Of a DNA stretch of 64,000 nt, positions 26,686-36,645 are shown in pieces. Origin of the DNA: Algoriphagus sp. NG3 (GTDB lineage Bacteria; Bacteroidota; Bacteroidia; Cytophagales; Cyclobacteriaceae). The stretch covers positions 3,683,501 to 3,747,500 of the forward strand of contig NZ_CP139421.1 of the NCBI RefSeq assembly GCF_034119865.1. Reading direction: 5' to 3'. The position numbers were made by a program, and so were the translations under genes. Numbering within the stretch: position 1 is the stretch's first letter; each line of letters opens with the position of its first letter. The notes below the pieces were generated by a model. The model was not told where the DNA came from, ran no database searches, and saw only the letters and a program-made list of their open reading frames with translations.

Positions 26686-28156
26686 GAGATTACTTCCTAT
26701 TTTCATTATGCTTCTGGCAGCGGTAAGTTGCAAAGTGGGAGAAAACTACTCCAGACCCGAGGTAGATTTGCCAGAAGAATATTATGGAGGAGAAAAGCTT
26801 CAAGACAGTGCGTTTGTAGGTGATAATGAAATCGCCACGATCGATTGGAAAGAATTCTTTAAAGATTCTACGCTCAATTCACTGATTGACATTGCTCTGG
26901 AAGACAATTTTGATATTCAAAAAATTTCCAAACAGATCGAGATTGCAAATGAGAGCTTCCTCCAATCCAAGGCCAACTTCCTCCCTAGCTTGGGGGCAAA
27001 TCCTGCTGAATTCAGAAGAGAATACTTCGGGGGTAATTTCAACAACTATGGATCGAACCGTTCTAGAAGGAACCATGGCGAAAATATCCCAAAAACACTT
27101 TACACAGAAAACCTGGTATATGCCGTTTCCCTACAGTCTAGCTGGGAACTGGATATCTGGGGCAAGCTAAGATGGCAAAAAGAGGCTGCAATGGCGGAAT
27201 ACATGCAAACCCAAGAATTTAAAAAAGCTTTGCAAACTGCCTTGGTATCTGAGATTGCCTCCACCTATTATAACATCCTCATGATCAAGTCACAGATGAC
27301 GGTGGCGAAGCGGAATTATGATCTGAGCTTAAACACCCTGAAAGTCGTAAAACTTCAGTATGAGGCAGGTGAAAACACCGCTTTGGCAATTCAACAAACC
27401 GAATCCCAGATGCTTCGGGCAAAATCCTTGATTCCACAGCTGGAAAAAGCATATACCATTCAGGAAAACAAACTCAACAATCTGCTGGGAAGATCTCCTC
27501 AAGCTATTGAATATAAAGGGGCGCTGGATAGGCTGGCGCTAGACAGCTCATATAGCACCGGAGTACCCTTGGCATTGATCCAAAACCGCCCTGATGTGGC
27601 AGCGTCAGAATACGACCTCATAGCCAGCAATGCCCGGGTAGGCATCAACAAAGCCATGAGATACCCTTCACTGACAATCAATGCAGCTACAGGCCTTAAC
27701 TCTATGAGTTTCGGAAATGTATTTGACCCGCTTGGCTCCGGATTCGCTATGGTAAATGGGGCTCTTTTCCAGCCTATTTTCCAAAACAGAAAACTCAAAA
27801 CGAGATACAGAATAGCTGTAAAAGAAAGAGAAATTGCCGAGGTTGATTTCAAAGAAAAAGTAACTGTAGCTGTCACAGAAGTATCCAATGCACTGGTGAG
27901 TATAGAAAAACTCGAAGAAGAGTATGCTATTGCACAGGAACGCATGAGAGTCACCACCAAAGGTATGACTAATGCTTTCTTATTATTTGAAAGTGGCTTT
28001 GCAAACTACCTGGAGATCATCAATGCCCAAGAAGACGCACTGCAAAACCAGCTGGAAGTAGTGCAGCTGAAGATGCAGTTGATCCTTGCCAAAGTGGAAT
28101 TGTATAGAAGTTTGGGAGGCGGATGGACTGCTGAAGAACAGGAAGCTGGGGAGTGA
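26672..28156 (+). CDS. Outer-membrane efflux lipoprotein (TolC/NodT family)
   Basis: A 494-residue outer-membrane factor. The signal peptide ends AVSC (Cys21) and the mature N-terminus contains the NodT-typical VGENYSRPEVDLP. Two homologous halves with long coiled-coil helices follow, each with the OEP signature (LVKLQYEAGENTALAIQQTE-like and FLLFESGFANYLEI). It forms the exit duct for the RND pump encoded just upstream, and the 14-base overlap suggests coupled translation. Confidence 0.92.
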   Translation: MNHTKRLLPIFIMLLAAVSCKVGENYSRPEVDLPEEYYGGEKLQDSAFVGDNEIATIDWKEFFKDSTLNSLIDIALEDNFDIQKISKQIEIANESFLQSKANFLPSLGANPAEFRREYFGGNFNNYGSNRSRRNHGENIPKTLYTENLVYAVSLQSSWELDIWGKLRWQKEAAMAEYMQTQEFKKALQTALVSEIASTYYNILMIKSQMTVAKRNYDLSLNTLKVVKLQYEAGENTALAIQQTESQMLRAKSLIPQLEKAYTIQENKLNNLLGRSPQAIEYKGALDRLALDSSYSTGVPLALIQNRPDVAASEYDLIASNARVGINKAMRYPSLTINAATGLNSMSFGNVFDPLGSGFAMVNGALFQPIFQNRKLKTRYRIAVKEREIAEVDFKEKVTVAVTEVSNALVSIEKLEEEYAIAQERMRVTTKGMTNAFLLFESGFANYLEIINAQEDALQNQLEVVQLKMQLILAKVELYRSLGGGWTAEEQEAGE

Positions 28157-28210
28157 TGACTTCTTAAATAAGAAAATAATCACAACTTTGTGCTTTCAAA
28201 CTCAAGTAGC

Positions 28211-28750
28211 ATGCAGTCTGTAGCCGAAAATAAAAAGTCCAATAACATAGCCGAATACATCATCTACATGTATCAAATGGAGGATCTTATCCGGTCCTAC
28301 CAAGGCGATCCAGAGGGAATCAAAACCTACGTAGTCTCCAAGTACCCTGTGTCTGAAGATGACAAAAGTAAAATTACGGCTTGGTACTTGGAGCTTTTGG
28401 ACAAAATGAAAACCCAGAATACCCTGGAAAAAGGACACCTGGAGGAATTGAACAGCTTGGTGTCTGAGCTCGCTCAGATCCACTGGAATCTTCTGAAAAC
28501 TGACCCAACCTATTTTGACGCCTATGGCAGAGCCAAACCATTTATCATCGAAGCAGTGATGCAGGCCGAGGGACAAGATCTTGGAAATGAAATCCAAATA
28601 TGTCTGAACGGAGTTTACGGTCTTTTGCTTTGTCGCCTGCTGGGCAAAAAAGTATCTGATGAACAACTAAAATCAGCCGATGCTTATGGGGATATTCTGA
28701 GCACACTGAGCTATCATTACCATGTAAGAAGTAGTATTTCAAAGAATTGA
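28211..28750 (+). CDS. DUF4924 family protein
   Basis: A 179-residue soluble, mostly helical protein. The ATG at 28211 (MQSVAENKKSNNIAEY) is preferred to a GTG 21 bases upstream. NIAEYIIYMYQMEDLIRSY near the N-terminus matches my memory of the Bacteroidota-restricted DUF4924 family, whose function is unknown. The stop lies 8 bases before the repeat that precedes the EEP nuclease gene. No membrane segment or signal is visible. Confidence 0.7.
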   Translation: MQSVAENKKSNNIAEYIIYMYQMEDLIRSYQGDPEGIKTYVVSKYPVSEDDKSKITAWYLELLDKMKTQNTLEKGHLEELNSLVSELAQIHWNLLKTDPTYFDAYGRAKPFIIEAVMQAEGQDLGNEIQICLNGVYGLLLCRLLGKKVSDEQLKSADAYGDILSTLSYHYHVRSSISKN

Positions 28751-28757
28751 ATCTTGA

Positions 28758-28789
28758 ATTGAAAGATTGGAAAATTGAAAAATTTGAAG
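28758..28789. repeat. Left inverted repeat flanking the EEP nuclease gene
   Basis: The 19 bases from 28758 (ATTGAAAGATTGGAAAATT) recur inverted at 29502-29520 with one mismatch, and the similarity continues loosely inward. The TTG start codon of the nuclease gene (28775) lies inside this arm. Confidence 0.65.
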
Positions 28790-29485
28790 GTTGTCACATG
28801 GAATTGTAATGGAGCGCTGAGAAAGAAATACCAATTTCTAGATCAGTTTGATGCTGACGTTTACGTGATTCAGGAATGTGAGAATCCCTTAGAATGCATT
28901 CAAAGTGATTATACTAATTGGGCAAAAAACCATTTGTGGATTGGAGATAGTAAAAACAAAGGGCTTGGGGTTTTCGCGAAAGAAAATATAAAGTTGGAAG
29001 TTCTTGATTGGCCCAACGTTTATAACGACCATTCTGTAAAGCATTTTTTGCCTTGTCTAATTAATGGGAACACTCAGTTTATTGCTGTGTGGGCTCATTC
29101 AAATAACTCTCCAACTTTTGGATATATAGGTCAGTTCTGGAAATACCTACAACTTCACAAGTCAAAATTTAACGAAATAATTATTGCGGGTGATTTTAAC
29201 AGCAATTCAAGATGGGATCGTTGGTGGAATCATTCGGATGTTATTCGAGAATTGAAGGAAATAAATATTGAGAGTTTTTATCATCTATATTTCTACGAAC
29301 GATCAGGAAAAGAGCAACAACCCACTTTTTTCCTTCAAAGAAATCTTCAAAAACCCTATCATATCGACTATGTTTTTGGCAGCTCTTTTTTCAAAAACAA
29401 ACTTAACAAAGTAGAGATCGGAAAAATTGAGGAGTGGTTACTGCTTAGTGATCACTTACCCATGTTTTGTGAATTCACGGATTGA
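28775..29485 (+). CDS. Endonuclease/exonuclease/phosphatase-family protein
   Basis: A 236-residue EEP-fold hydrolase without a signal peptide. The metal-dependent active site is complete: VVTWNCNG near the start, VIQECE with the metal Glu, AGDFNSN, HIDYVFGS, and LSDHLPMF with the catalytic Asp-His. No ATG is available before the first motif, so it must start at TTG 28775 or TTG 28784. By eye the gene is more AT-rich than its neighbours. It sits alone between two inverted-repeat arms, with its start and stop codons inside them, which suggests an acquired cassette. Substrate (DNA, RNA or a phosphoester) is unknown. Confidence 0.82.
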   Translation: MKNLKVVTWNCNGALRKKYQFLDQFDADVYVIQECENPLECIQSDYTNWAKNHLWIGDSKNKGLGVFAKENIKLEVLDWPNVYNDHSVKHFLPCLINGNTQFIAVWAHSNNSPTFGYIGQFWKYLQLHKSKFNEIIIAGDFNSNSRWDRWWNHSDVIRELKEINIESFYHLYFYERSGKEQQPTFFLQRNLQKPYHIDYVFGSSFFKNKLNKVEIGKIEEWLLLSDHLPMFCEFTD

Positions 29486-29520
29486 ATTTTTTCAATCTTC
29501 TAATTTTCTAATCTTTCAAT
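29481..29520. repeat. Right inverted repeat flanking the EEP nuclease gene
   Basis: Reverse complement of the left arm over 19 bases with one mismatch (29502-29520), preceded by related ATTGAA/TTCAAT words. It contains the nuclease stop (29483-29485) and ends where the convergent helicase gene ends, filling the gap between the two stops exactly. Confidence 0.65.
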
Positions 29521-31448
29521 CAACCAAAAAACTCCCACACACTTCTATATCCCCCATTCTTCTCGACATACTGAAGTAACTGGTCAAAGAATGGATTTTG
29601 AGCCAAAGTACTACTGTCCCCGATCAACACCAATTTTCTCTTCGCTCGGGTCAAGGCTACATTCATCCTTCGCTCATCTGAAAGAAAACCTATCTCCCCT
29701 TTCTCATTGGATCTTGTCAGAGAAATCATCATCAGATCCCGCTCCTGGCCTTGGAAACCATCTACCGTATCTATCGTGAGCTGCTCCTTTACTGCCAGCA
29801 GACTTGGATAATCCTCCGAATCCAATATCAACCCTCTTAACCTGCGTACCTGTGCTCCATATGGCGCAATCAGCCCAATAGTCCAATTCTTCTGCAGAAT
29901 TAAATGTGAACCAATTTTTTCCAGCAGTTCATTTAGATGCTTTGCTGCAAAGAGTGCTTCCTCCGGATTAAACGTACTCAAACTCTCTGCTTCCTGTAGA
30001 TCAGTAAATCCTGCCCCGGCAGTATCTATCCATTCTATAGCACTCCCCTCTTCCTGCAGTACGTGCATCTTAGTACCTTCATCCGCAATCAATTTTCCAT
30101 TATAAAACTGTTCATTGGAGAATCCCATAATCACATCAGGCATCCGGTATTGTACCTGCAGCATCTGAGCAGAGGAAGGCTTTCGCTTGATCACTTTTTC
30201 AAAAAGAGTTTGTGACAAGCCATCTTTTGCCGCGTGAAAGGACTTGATGGTGGGCGGAAGTTGCCAATGATCCCCGGCAAACACCACTTTCTTGGCTTTC
30301 AAAATAGGAATCCAAGTAGCCGCTTCCAGGCCCTGCGCTGCTTCATCTATGAAAACCACGTCGAATTCCATCCCCTTGAGATTGTAAGACGAAGCCCCTA
30401 CAAGTGTACTTGCAAAAACCCTCGTGCCCTGAAAAATATCGTATTGGATATATTCTTCCAGAGACTTGGATGCCTCTCTCAGCCTGCTCACTTCTGCATA
30501 CATCAGTTTGCGCTGTGCTCTTTCCTCTGGCCCAAAGTTTCTTTTGTATTGCTTGGCAAGCTTCAGGTATTGGTCAGTCTCCTTACGCAGCTTTTTCAGA
30601 TCACGGAAGCTCCCATGAAAAGCAGTTTTGGCATCCAGCGTCTGATTCAAAATCTTCTCTTCCACCCGGGCAGGATGCCCCAGGCGTAAAGTTTCTATTC
30701 CCCTATCCACCAGTTTCTCGACCAGTAGATCTACCGCAGCATTGCTTGGAGCACATACCAAAACAGAATTCTGATTAATTACAGCATCCTGAATTGCTTC
30801 TATCAATGTGGTGGTTTTGCCTGTGCCGGGAGGCCCGTGTACTACTCCCACATCTTTGGCATTACCGATCAATTCACAGGCTTGGTTCTGGGAAAAATTA
30901 AGATTGGCTTTGGGGGAAATTCTGTTTGTGGAAAACTGAGGTGGCTTTTCTCCTAAAAGGATTTCTTTGAATTCTTCCACTCTTTTATTCTCAGTAGTGA
31001 TTACCCGCTTCAACGCAAACTCCATTTCCCTGTAGCTAGCCTCATCAAAAAGCAAATCCACGCCCAGTCGGCTGCCTTCCATCCAATCCGGGATTTCATC
31101 TGCCTGTAGCGTCACCGTCATGGTATTGTTCCGGACAAAATTGATTACACCGTTGACCCTGTTTTCTGAGCTTTGATAACTTTCCTGGGTCGTAAAAAAA
31201 GACACCGATTTACCAGACCCAAATGAAGAAGGATGACCGGCATCCGAACGTTCAATTTCTACCAAAAGCCGCTCCCCCATCCCAATTTTACTCTTTTTCA
31301 GATGAACTGGATACCAGGTTATTCCTGCTTTTTTCTTATCTGCAAGTGAGGAATTTAGAAATTTCTGCTTGTACTGGGCGAGATCTTCCTGCCATTCCAG
31401 TTTCAAAAGTTTCAGCCCTTTCTGTAATTCCTCGGTGATTTTGTCCAT
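29520..31448 (-). CDS. SF1 helicase, IGHMBP2/DNA2-NAM7 type
   Basis: A 642-residue Upf1-like superfamily 1B helicase, starting at the ATG at 31448 (a TTG precedes it). After an N-terminal beta-barrel region (about 45-135) the motor has Walker A GPPGTGKTTT (about 205-214), DEAAQ (motif II), GDHWQLPPT (motif III), QYRMPDVIM (motif IV), VDGFQGQE (motif V) and NVALTRAK (motif VI). Such proteins unwind DNA or RNA 5' to 3' using ATP. It is a single gene, convergent with the EEP nuclease. Confidence 0.92.
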   Translation of the reverse strand: MDKITEELQKGLKLLKLEWQEDLAQYKQKFLNSSLADKKKAGITWYPVHLKKSKIGMGERLLVEIERSDAGHPSSFGSGKSVSFFTTQESYQSSENRVNGVINFVRNNTMTVTLQADEIPDWMEGSRLGVDLLFDEASYREMEFALKRVITTENKRVEEFKEILLGEKPPQFSTNRISPKANLNFSQNQACELIGNAKDVGVVHGPPGTGKTTTLIEAIQDAVINQNSVLVCAPSNAAVDLLVEKLVDRGIETLRLGHPARVEEKILNQTLDAKTAFHGSFRDLKKLRKETDQYLKLAKQYKRNFGPEERAQRKLMYAEVSRLREASKSLEEYIQYDIFQGTRVFASTLVGASSYNLKGMEFDVVFIDEAAQGLEAATWIPILKAKKVVFAGDHWQLPPTIKSFHAAKDGLSQTLFEKVIKRKPSSAQMLQVQYRMPDVIMGFSNEQFYNGKLIADEGTKMHVLQEEGSAIEWIDTAGAGFTDLQEAESLSTFNPEEALFAAKHLNELLEKIGSHLILQKNWTIGLIAPYGAQVRRLRGLILDSEDYPSLLAVKEQLTIDTVDGFQGQERDLMMISLTRSNEKGEIGFLSDERRMNVALTRAKRKLVLIGDSSTLAQNPFFDQLLQYVEKNGGYRSVWEFFG

Positions 31449-31510
31449 CAATGTGTATTTTAGGCGAAACTAATGAAATCCTCTCGGGTTTTCCAAAACC
31501 AACTATTACT

Positions 31511-32116
31511 ATGAATTACCTTGCACACGCATATCTTTCATTTGATCAAGATGAGGTGCTTGTTGGTAATTTTATTGGGGATTTTGTAAAAGGAAAAATG
31601 CTGGACACCTTCCCCCAAGGAGTACAGAACGGGATCAAACTTCATAGGGAGATAGATTTGTTCACTGATACACATCCGCTTGTAAGGGCTGGACAGAGCT
31701 ATTTAAGGCCAAAATTCGGGCATTACTCTACAGTGATCACCGATATATATTTTGATTATTTTCTGGCTAGGAACTGGTCATTTTTTTCCACTATCCAGTT
31801 AGAAGAGTTTATCCAGCGTACCTTTTCAACTTTGCAGTCGCACCACAGCCTCTTTCCAGTACGCTTCGCTAACATGTTTCAATGGATGGTACAGGACAAT
31901 TGGCTACTGAAGTACCGGGAAATCGAAGGGATCAGGCAGACCTTCTCGGGTATGACACGGCGAACCCGCTTTGAATCAAAAATGGAAGTAGCGCACCTTT
32001 CCCTCTTGGAAAAGGAAAAGGAATTCCAGGTGATTTTCTTCGCTTTTTTCGAGGATTTAGAGACTTTTGCAAGACAGAAATTACTAGAAATCCAAGAATC
32101 CAATGCTGGTCATTAA
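31511..32116 (+). CDS. Acyl carrier protein phosphodiesterase-like (AcpH family)
   Basis: A 201-residue protein starting at the ATG at 31511 (MNYLAHAYLSF); an in-frame start 60 bases upstream adds non-conserved residues. MNYLAHAYLS, VGNFIGDFVKG, GIKLHREIDLFTDTHP and DIYFDYFLARNW are the conserved blocks of the AcpH family, an HD-like fold that removes 4'-phosphopantetheine from holo-ACP with Mn2+. The next gene overlaps it by 14 bases. Physiological role of AcpH in Bacteroidota is not established. Confidence 0.82.
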   Translation: MNYLAHAYLSFDQDEVLVGNFIGDFVKGKMLDTFPQGVQNGIKLHREIDLFTDTHPLVRAGQSYLRPKFGHYSTVITDIYFDYFLARNWSFFSTIQLEEFIQRTFSTLQSHHSLFPVRFANMFQWMVQDNWLLKYREIEGIRQTFSGMTRRTRFESKMEVAHLSLLEKEKEFQVIFFAFFEDLETFARQKLLEIQESNAGH

Positions 32117-32558
32117 ACCAAAAGTATCCACCTATATTTCCCTTAGCCTAATCGTATTGATATTGATCGCAGGGCTGGTATATATCCTTAGGGACTTCGC
32201 TTATACAGGAAGTTTTGGTATCTGGTTCTATTTGATTGCCTGTACGCTTATCACACTGGTGTTGCTGATGCTATTGGTGAAAATGCTTTCGGGGTTTAGA
32301 TTCATCACTGCAGGTAGGGACCAGATCATTGTCAAATTACCTTTAAAAGGCTATTCCAAAACTTATCCAGTCTCACAAATTCTTGCCTGGGAAGAGGAAA
32401 TTGTGCTGGCGAATAAAAAAGAATTCCGTCAGGTGACTATAGCGTTCACAGATAGGCAATCTATCTCGGTCTCCAATCATGAACATGAGGCTTATAAAGA
32501 CCTGATTTCTTATTTGGTGAAAAAAGCGGGGAAGAGAAAGGTGAAGAGTAAGAAATGA
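32103..32558 (+). CDS. Small membrane protein with PH-like domain
   Basis: A 151-residue protein with two transmembrane helices (about residues 9-30 and 41-62), then a basic cytoplasmic domain of beta strands (FRFITAGRDQIIVKLPLKGYSKTY, partly quoted: DQIIVKLPLKG) and a closing helix, which is the bacterial-PH layout. The C-terminus is very basic (KRKVKSKK). It overlaps the AcpH-like gene by 14 bases. No specific family is recognised and function is unknown. Confidence 0.7.
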   Translation: MLVIKPKVSTYISLSLIVLILIAGLVYILRDFAYTGSFGIWFYLIACTLITLVLLMLLVKMLSGFRFITAGRDQIIVKLPLKGYSKTYPVSQILAWEEEIVLANKKEFRQVTIAFTDRQSISVSNHEHEAYKDLISYLVKKAGKRKVKSKK

Positions 32559-32765
32559 AAGACATCAGTCGCGGTTTTCATTCAAAAAAAGCAGAACCGA
32601 GCCCCTATACACTAAGGTATTACGGCACAAATCCCTACTGCCACTTTCCGTCTATTCGAACGGCTCTATAAATAGAACTATTTGCTTAATAAAAATTTAA
32701 AGCACAGCTTCTGAGAAGCAGTACAACAAGCTTTGCGAAAACTTCATGGAGCCAGTGGTTAAAAA

Positions 32766-32792
32766 CAAAAAAGCCTGAGATCATTCCCAGGC
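32766..32792 (-). terminator. Rho-independent terminator of ppa
   Basis: On the - strand GCCTG and CAGGC form a stem with a 10-base loop followed by six T, 8 bases past the ppa stop. Confidence 0.75.
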
Positions 32793-32799
32793 CATTGCT

Positions 32800-33339
32800 T
32801 TATTTTCTAGTTCGGAAATTTTGATCATATAGATCAACACTTTCCCTGATGATCCGCATCGCATCTTCTTTGCCAAGAAAATCCTCAACTTTCACTTCCT
32901 TATTTTCCAGCTTCTTATAGTCTTCAAAGAATCTGTGGACTTCCTTCATCAAGTGCGGAGGAAGATCGTCAATATCATTGATATAATTCACAGACTGATC
33001 ACCTGCAGCTACAGCGATGATCTTATCATCTGCCTCACCGCCATCTATCATGCGCATCACCCCTATTACCTTGGCCTCAACCAGACACATAGAAGGAATA
33101 TCAATTTGTGAAATAATCAGGATGTCCAAAGGATCATGGTCTTCACAGAAAGTCTGTGGAATGAATCCATAATTTGCGGGGTAATGCACCGCAGAGAACA
33201 AAACCCGGTCCAGCATCAGCATACCCGTTTTTTTGTCCAATTCATATTTACCTTTACTGCCCTTAGGTATTTCAATTACACCTGTTACGAATTCAGGGGC
33301 ATTTTTCCCGATGTTGACGTCATGCCAGGGATTAATCAT
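32800..33339 (-). CDS. ppa: Inorganic pyrophosphatase (family I)
   Basis: A 179-residue soluble pyrophosphatase of usual length. The signature [10 protein letters not shown] contains the three metal-binding Asp residues, with [11 protein letters not shown] upstream and [15 protein letters not shown] downstream, as in Escherichia coli Ppa. It removes pyrophosphate from biosynthetic reactions in the cytosol. It is transcribed alone, with a candidate promoter upstream and a terminator downstream. Confidence 0.95.
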   Translation of the reverse strand: MINPWHDVNIGKNAPEFVTGVIEIPKGSKGKYELDKKTGMLMLDRVLFSAVHYPANYGFIPQTFCEDHDPLDILIISQIDIPSMCLVEAKVIGVMRMIDGGEADDKIIAVAAGDQSVNYINDIDDLPPHLMKEVHRFFEDYKKLENKEVKVEDFLGKEDAMRIIRESVDLYDQNFRTRK

Positions 33340-33388
33340 ATTTTCTTAAATTAGTTAATAAAAAGTGAAGCTTTTTGCAAAGTCCGTG

Positions 33389-33396
33389 CAAAGATA
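33389..33396 (-). promoter_or_regulatory. Candidate -7 element of ppa
   Basis: The - strand reads TATCTTTG, matching TAnnTTTG, 50 bases upstream of the ppa ATG. A convincing -33 TTTG is not seen. Confidence 0.4.
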
Positions 33397-33428
33397 CATT
33401 TTAGCTCGAAAATGCCCAGACCCTTGAG

Positions 33429-34514
33429 TTATTTCATATTTGGCAAGCTGACTTTGAAGGTGGTACTATCTCCAAAAACAGAGTTCAATTCAATCTTACC
33501 TCCCATCTGCTCTACCGCTTCCTTTACCATATACAGGCCTAGACCCGTCCCCACATTTTTCTGTGTAGCTCGGGAAAAAAGGTTAAACACATCAGGATGA
33601 TGCTTCTCTTCAATACCTATCCCATTGTCAGACAGCAGAATTACAGCTTCTGTCTCATTGACCTCCACCGTCAAATCAATCTTTTTATCCTCAACACCGG
33701 ATTTTTGAAATTGTACGGCATTGCTAAAAAGGTTATTGAAAATAACCCTTATTTTAGAATCATCTGAGGTAAACGTACAAGGTTGATTGATGTCTATTTC
33801 TACTTGAATATGCTCAATGTTGAACTTCTTTCTGTAGGCAGTCAATTGCTGGTCGACAATTTCAGAAAACTTAATGTCAGTAAGCTTATTCTCGATTTTG
33901 GTGGATCTGTAAAAGTCCAGCATTTTATAGATAAAATCGTCCAACTTATCCGTAGCCGTATCTATCATTTCAAAATACTCCAAAGCATCCGGGTCTTTAA
34001 GTTCCATTTTGGCAAGTTTGGAAACCCCGGATATACTCATCAGTGGCCCCCGCAATTCATGAGATAAACTATAGACAAACTGATTCATCTCTGAATGGAG
34101 CTTTTGGAGCTTTTGATTTTTATCCTTCAGCTCCCGCCTCATGAAATAGATATCGGCAGCGTTTTTAATAGAATTCTTGATCTGCTCTATATTCCAGGGC
34201 TTATCTATAAATCTATAAACCTCGCCTTTGTTGATTGCGTCGATCACAGAGGCTATATCGGAATATCCTGTCAGCAGAATCCGGATTGGGTCAGGATTGA
34301 ATTTTACCAATTCCTCAAAAAACTCCGTACCGGTCATTCCCGGCATCCGTTGATCAGCAATCACTACATGAATTTCCTCTTCCCTGGCGATTTTCAATCC
34401 CTCCTCAGCATCTATTGCTGTAAGTATTTTGAAGTCCTTCCTTAAAGTGGCTCGAAATGATTTGAGATTGTTATCTTCATCATCAATATAGAGAACATGA
34501 ATTTTATCATTCAT
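33429..34514 (-). CDS. Receiver-histidine kinase hybrid (REC-HisKA-HATPase)
   Basis: A 361-residue soluble protein with an N-terminal receiver (phospho-acceptor D54 in VVIADQRMPGMTG, LTGYSDI, KPW at 105-107), a short coiled coil (about 125-145), then HisKA with LSHELRGPLMS (H152) and HATPase with DNGIGIEEKHH and GTGLGLYMV. An input receiver in front of a kinase lets one phosphorelay control another. It overlaps the 7TMR kinase gene by 8 bases and is last in a four-gene operon, so the upstream kinase is its probable phosphodonor. The receiver is closely similar to the receiver-only protein encoded divergently at 38816. Confidence 0.88.
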   Translation of the reverse strand: MNDKIHVLYIDDEDNNLKSFRATLRKDFKILTAIDAEEGLKIAREEEIHVVIADQRMPGMTGTEFFEELVKFNPDPIRILLTGYSDIASVIDAINKGEVYRFIDKPWNIEQIKNSIKNAADIYFMRRELKDKNQKLQKLHSEMNQFVYSLSHELRGPLMSISGVSKLAKMELKDPDALEYFEMIDTATDKLDDFIYKMLDFYRSTKIENKLTDIKFSEIVDQQLTAYRKKFNIEHIQVEIDINQPCTFTSDDSKIRVIFNNLFSNAVQFQKSGVEDKKIDLTVEVNETEAVILLSDNGIGIEEKHHPDVFNLFSRATQKNVGTGLGLYMVKEAVEQMGGKIELNSVFGDSTTFKVSLPNMK

Positions 34515-36645
34515 AGCTTTGAGTGCTTTGATGTATAGGAAGGGTTATTTTAAAAGTAGTTCCTTGACCCTCTTCAGTAATCACTTCCAGTGTACCTTTA
34601 TGATTCTCAATAATAGAATAAACTATTGAAAGCCCCAAACCTGTCCCTTTCCCAACGGCCTTGGTGGTAAAGAAGGGTTCAAATATTTTTTCCTTGACAT
34701 GCCTAGGGATTCCAGGGCCATTATCACTTATCTCAATAGTAACGTACTGTTCAGCGCTTCGGGTCCGGATCTCTATTTTAGGATCGGTGACGGAATCTAA
34801 GTGATCACTGAGCGCATGGACTGCATTTGTAATGATATTCATAAACACCTGATTGAGCTTTCCGGCCAGACATTCTACCAGAGGAAGTTCCCCAAAGTCT
34901 CTAATGATTCTTATCTTACCAGGTGTAGAACTGTTCAATAAGATCAAGGTACTGTTAATTCCATCATGCAAGTCAACTTTTTTGACATCCTGCTCATCTA
35001 CCCGGGAAAAAATCCTCAACCCCTTTACTATCTCTACAGTTCTTCTGGCCCCATCATCCATTCCTTTAAGCAGCTGGTCAACTTCCTCCAATACATAATC
35101 CAATTCCAGATCCTCTTCCAGTTCTTTAGCTTCTTTTTGAGAAGCAGGTGTAAACTCGTTCAAAGCAGTTGTTCTATAGAACTGGATGATCTCCATTATA
35201 TCCTTTATGTCACGTTTTAGAGGCATGATATTGGAGCTGACAAAATTTATAGGATTGTTAATCTCATGCGCTATACCTGCCGTCAGCTGACCTAGAGAAG
35301 CCATTTTCTCCTGATTTACCAATTGGCTTTGGGTGTTTTGTAGGTTTTTTAGTGCCTGCTCTAATTCATCAGTTCTAAGTCTCACTTTCTCCTCTAGCAT
35401 ACTATTCTGCTCAATCACAAGTTTCTCGTTGGCAGCAAGAGCTTGGAGGCGCTCTATATGTTCTTTTTCCTTTTCTTTTTTAAGTATATTGATTTTATCT
35501 GCCAAAGCTAAAGACAGTAAGATAGCCTCTAGGGCAGTACCTATCAGCATGGGCAAATTTGCATAAAAACCAAGATTAAATAACCCTTGTGTTTGAAGAA
35601 TATAGAAAATGATACCTATCAAAAAAAAACTCCAAGCAATTAGAAAATAAGATGCAGATCGCATCTTTTTCCTGACTAATAAAATAGCTATTGAAAAGAA
35701 AACAATAACAACTAAAAACCCATTTATATCAGTAATTGTATAACTTATATCTATAAATCCAAGCAGCCTAAGAAAAAAAGCCAATAAGTACAACCCCCAT
35801 AAAAACATTAACAAATAATCAAAAAAGGGAAGCTTTTGTTTAGTGCTTAAAAAATTCCGAACAAAAGGTATAGCAAAAACACTGGCCAATGTAGTAAACC
35901 CAATGATACTAAACTCATAAAGAACTGGGTTTTGATAAAGAAAGTACCAATAAGAATGTCCTGAAATAGAAAGCTGCGCTAACGCTATAAACAAAACATA
36001 CATACTATAAAACAAATACAAGGTATCTAAAACAGAAAAATACAAGAACAGATTGTAAAAAAACAACGCCAGCATAATTCCAATATAAATATTGATAAAC
36101 ACCGTCCTTTTATTAAAACTAGAAAAAAAACCTTTTTCACTAGAAAGCAACCCAATGAATCTGATTGGTTCAGTTGAATTGATTTTCAACAATACAAAAG
36201 GCAAAAAATCGTCTTCACTTTCAATTTTAAAAGTGGGATTTGGATTTCCAAAATCATTAGAATTAAAAAAATCAATACCGTCTTTACCACTATATACTAA
36301 GGAACTGTCTTTTTTAACCGTAAACAACTCCACACTCCTAAATGAAGGATTATTAATTTCTAAATAATACTCCTGAACATCGCTCGACAAACTTGAACTC
36401 AAATCCAGACCTATGTAAACCGTATCCGACCGTACTCCAACATCAACACTACTATGACTAGAGTAGTCATCAAGTTTTAGCATTTCTCCCACTATACCTA
36501 CTCCATCATCAAGAATAAAATAACGGTCAATTTGACGCACCCCATCATTATCCAATACCCCTAAATACTTATATAAAGGAAGTATTATGATAAAAATTAT
36601 CATAATTACAATAAGGACATTGAATACATCAATCCGCTTCATCAT
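34507..36645 (-). CDS. 7TMR-DISM sensor histidine kinase
   Basis: A 712-residue membrane kinase. An N-terminal helix (about 8-30) leads to a periplasmic beta-rich DISMED2-like domain (about 40-180), seven hydrophobic helices (about 185-380), a coiled coil (388-445), HisKA with [11 protein letters not shown] (H460) and HATPase with ISDNGPGIP and [13 protein letters not shown] receptors are thought to bind sugars or other small ligands outside and signal through the 7TM module. The start ATG overlaps the stop of the GNAT-like gene (ATGA). By eye the sensor half of the gene is much more AT-rich than its kinase half, which suggests domain exchange. Confidence 0.9.
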   Translation of the reverse strand: MMKRIDVFNVLIVIMIIFIIILPLYKYLGVLDNDGVRQIDRYFILDDGVGIVGEMLKLDDYSSHSSVDVGVRSDTVYIGLDLSSSLSSDVQEYYLEINNPSFRSVELFTVKKDSSLVYSGKDGIDFFNSNDFGNPNPTFKIESEDDFLPFVLLKINSTEPIRFIGLLSSEKGFFSSFNKRTVFINIYIGIMLALFFYNLFLYFSVLDTLYLFYSMYVLFIALAQLSISGHSYWYFLYQNPVLYEFSIIGFTTLASVFAIPFVRNFLSTKQKLPFFDYLLMFLWGLYLLAFFLRLLGFIDISYTITDINGFLVVIVFFSIAILLVRKKMRSASYFLIAWSFFLIGIIFYILQTQGLFNLGFYANLPMLIGTALEAILLSLALADKINILKKEKEKEHIERLQALAANEKLVIEQNSMLEEKVRLRTDELEQALKNLQNTQSQLVNQEKMASLGQLTAGIAHEINNPINFVSSNIMPLKRDIKDIMEIIQFYRTTALNEFTPASQKEAKELEEDLELDYVLEEVDQLLKGMDDGARRTVEIVKGLRIFSRVDEQDVKKVDLHDGINSTLILLNSSTPGKIRIIRDFGELPLVECLAGKLNQVFMNIITNAVHALSDHLDSVTDPKIEIRTRSAEQYVTIEISDNGPGIPRHVKEKIFEPFFTTKAVGKGTGLGLSIVYSIIENHKGTLEVITEEGQGTTFKITLPIHQSTQSYE

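Noticed and set aside
28202..28666. 154-codon open frame on the - strand inside the DUF4924 gene
   Set aside because: The + strand frame matches a known family; the antisense frame is rich in Phe/His/Val and has no pattern.
28758..29520. Insertion sequence around the EEP nuclease gene
   Set aside because: Inverted repeats are present but the cargo is a nuclease of the EEP fold, not a transposase, and no target-site duplication is evident; kept as a cassette-like finding instead.
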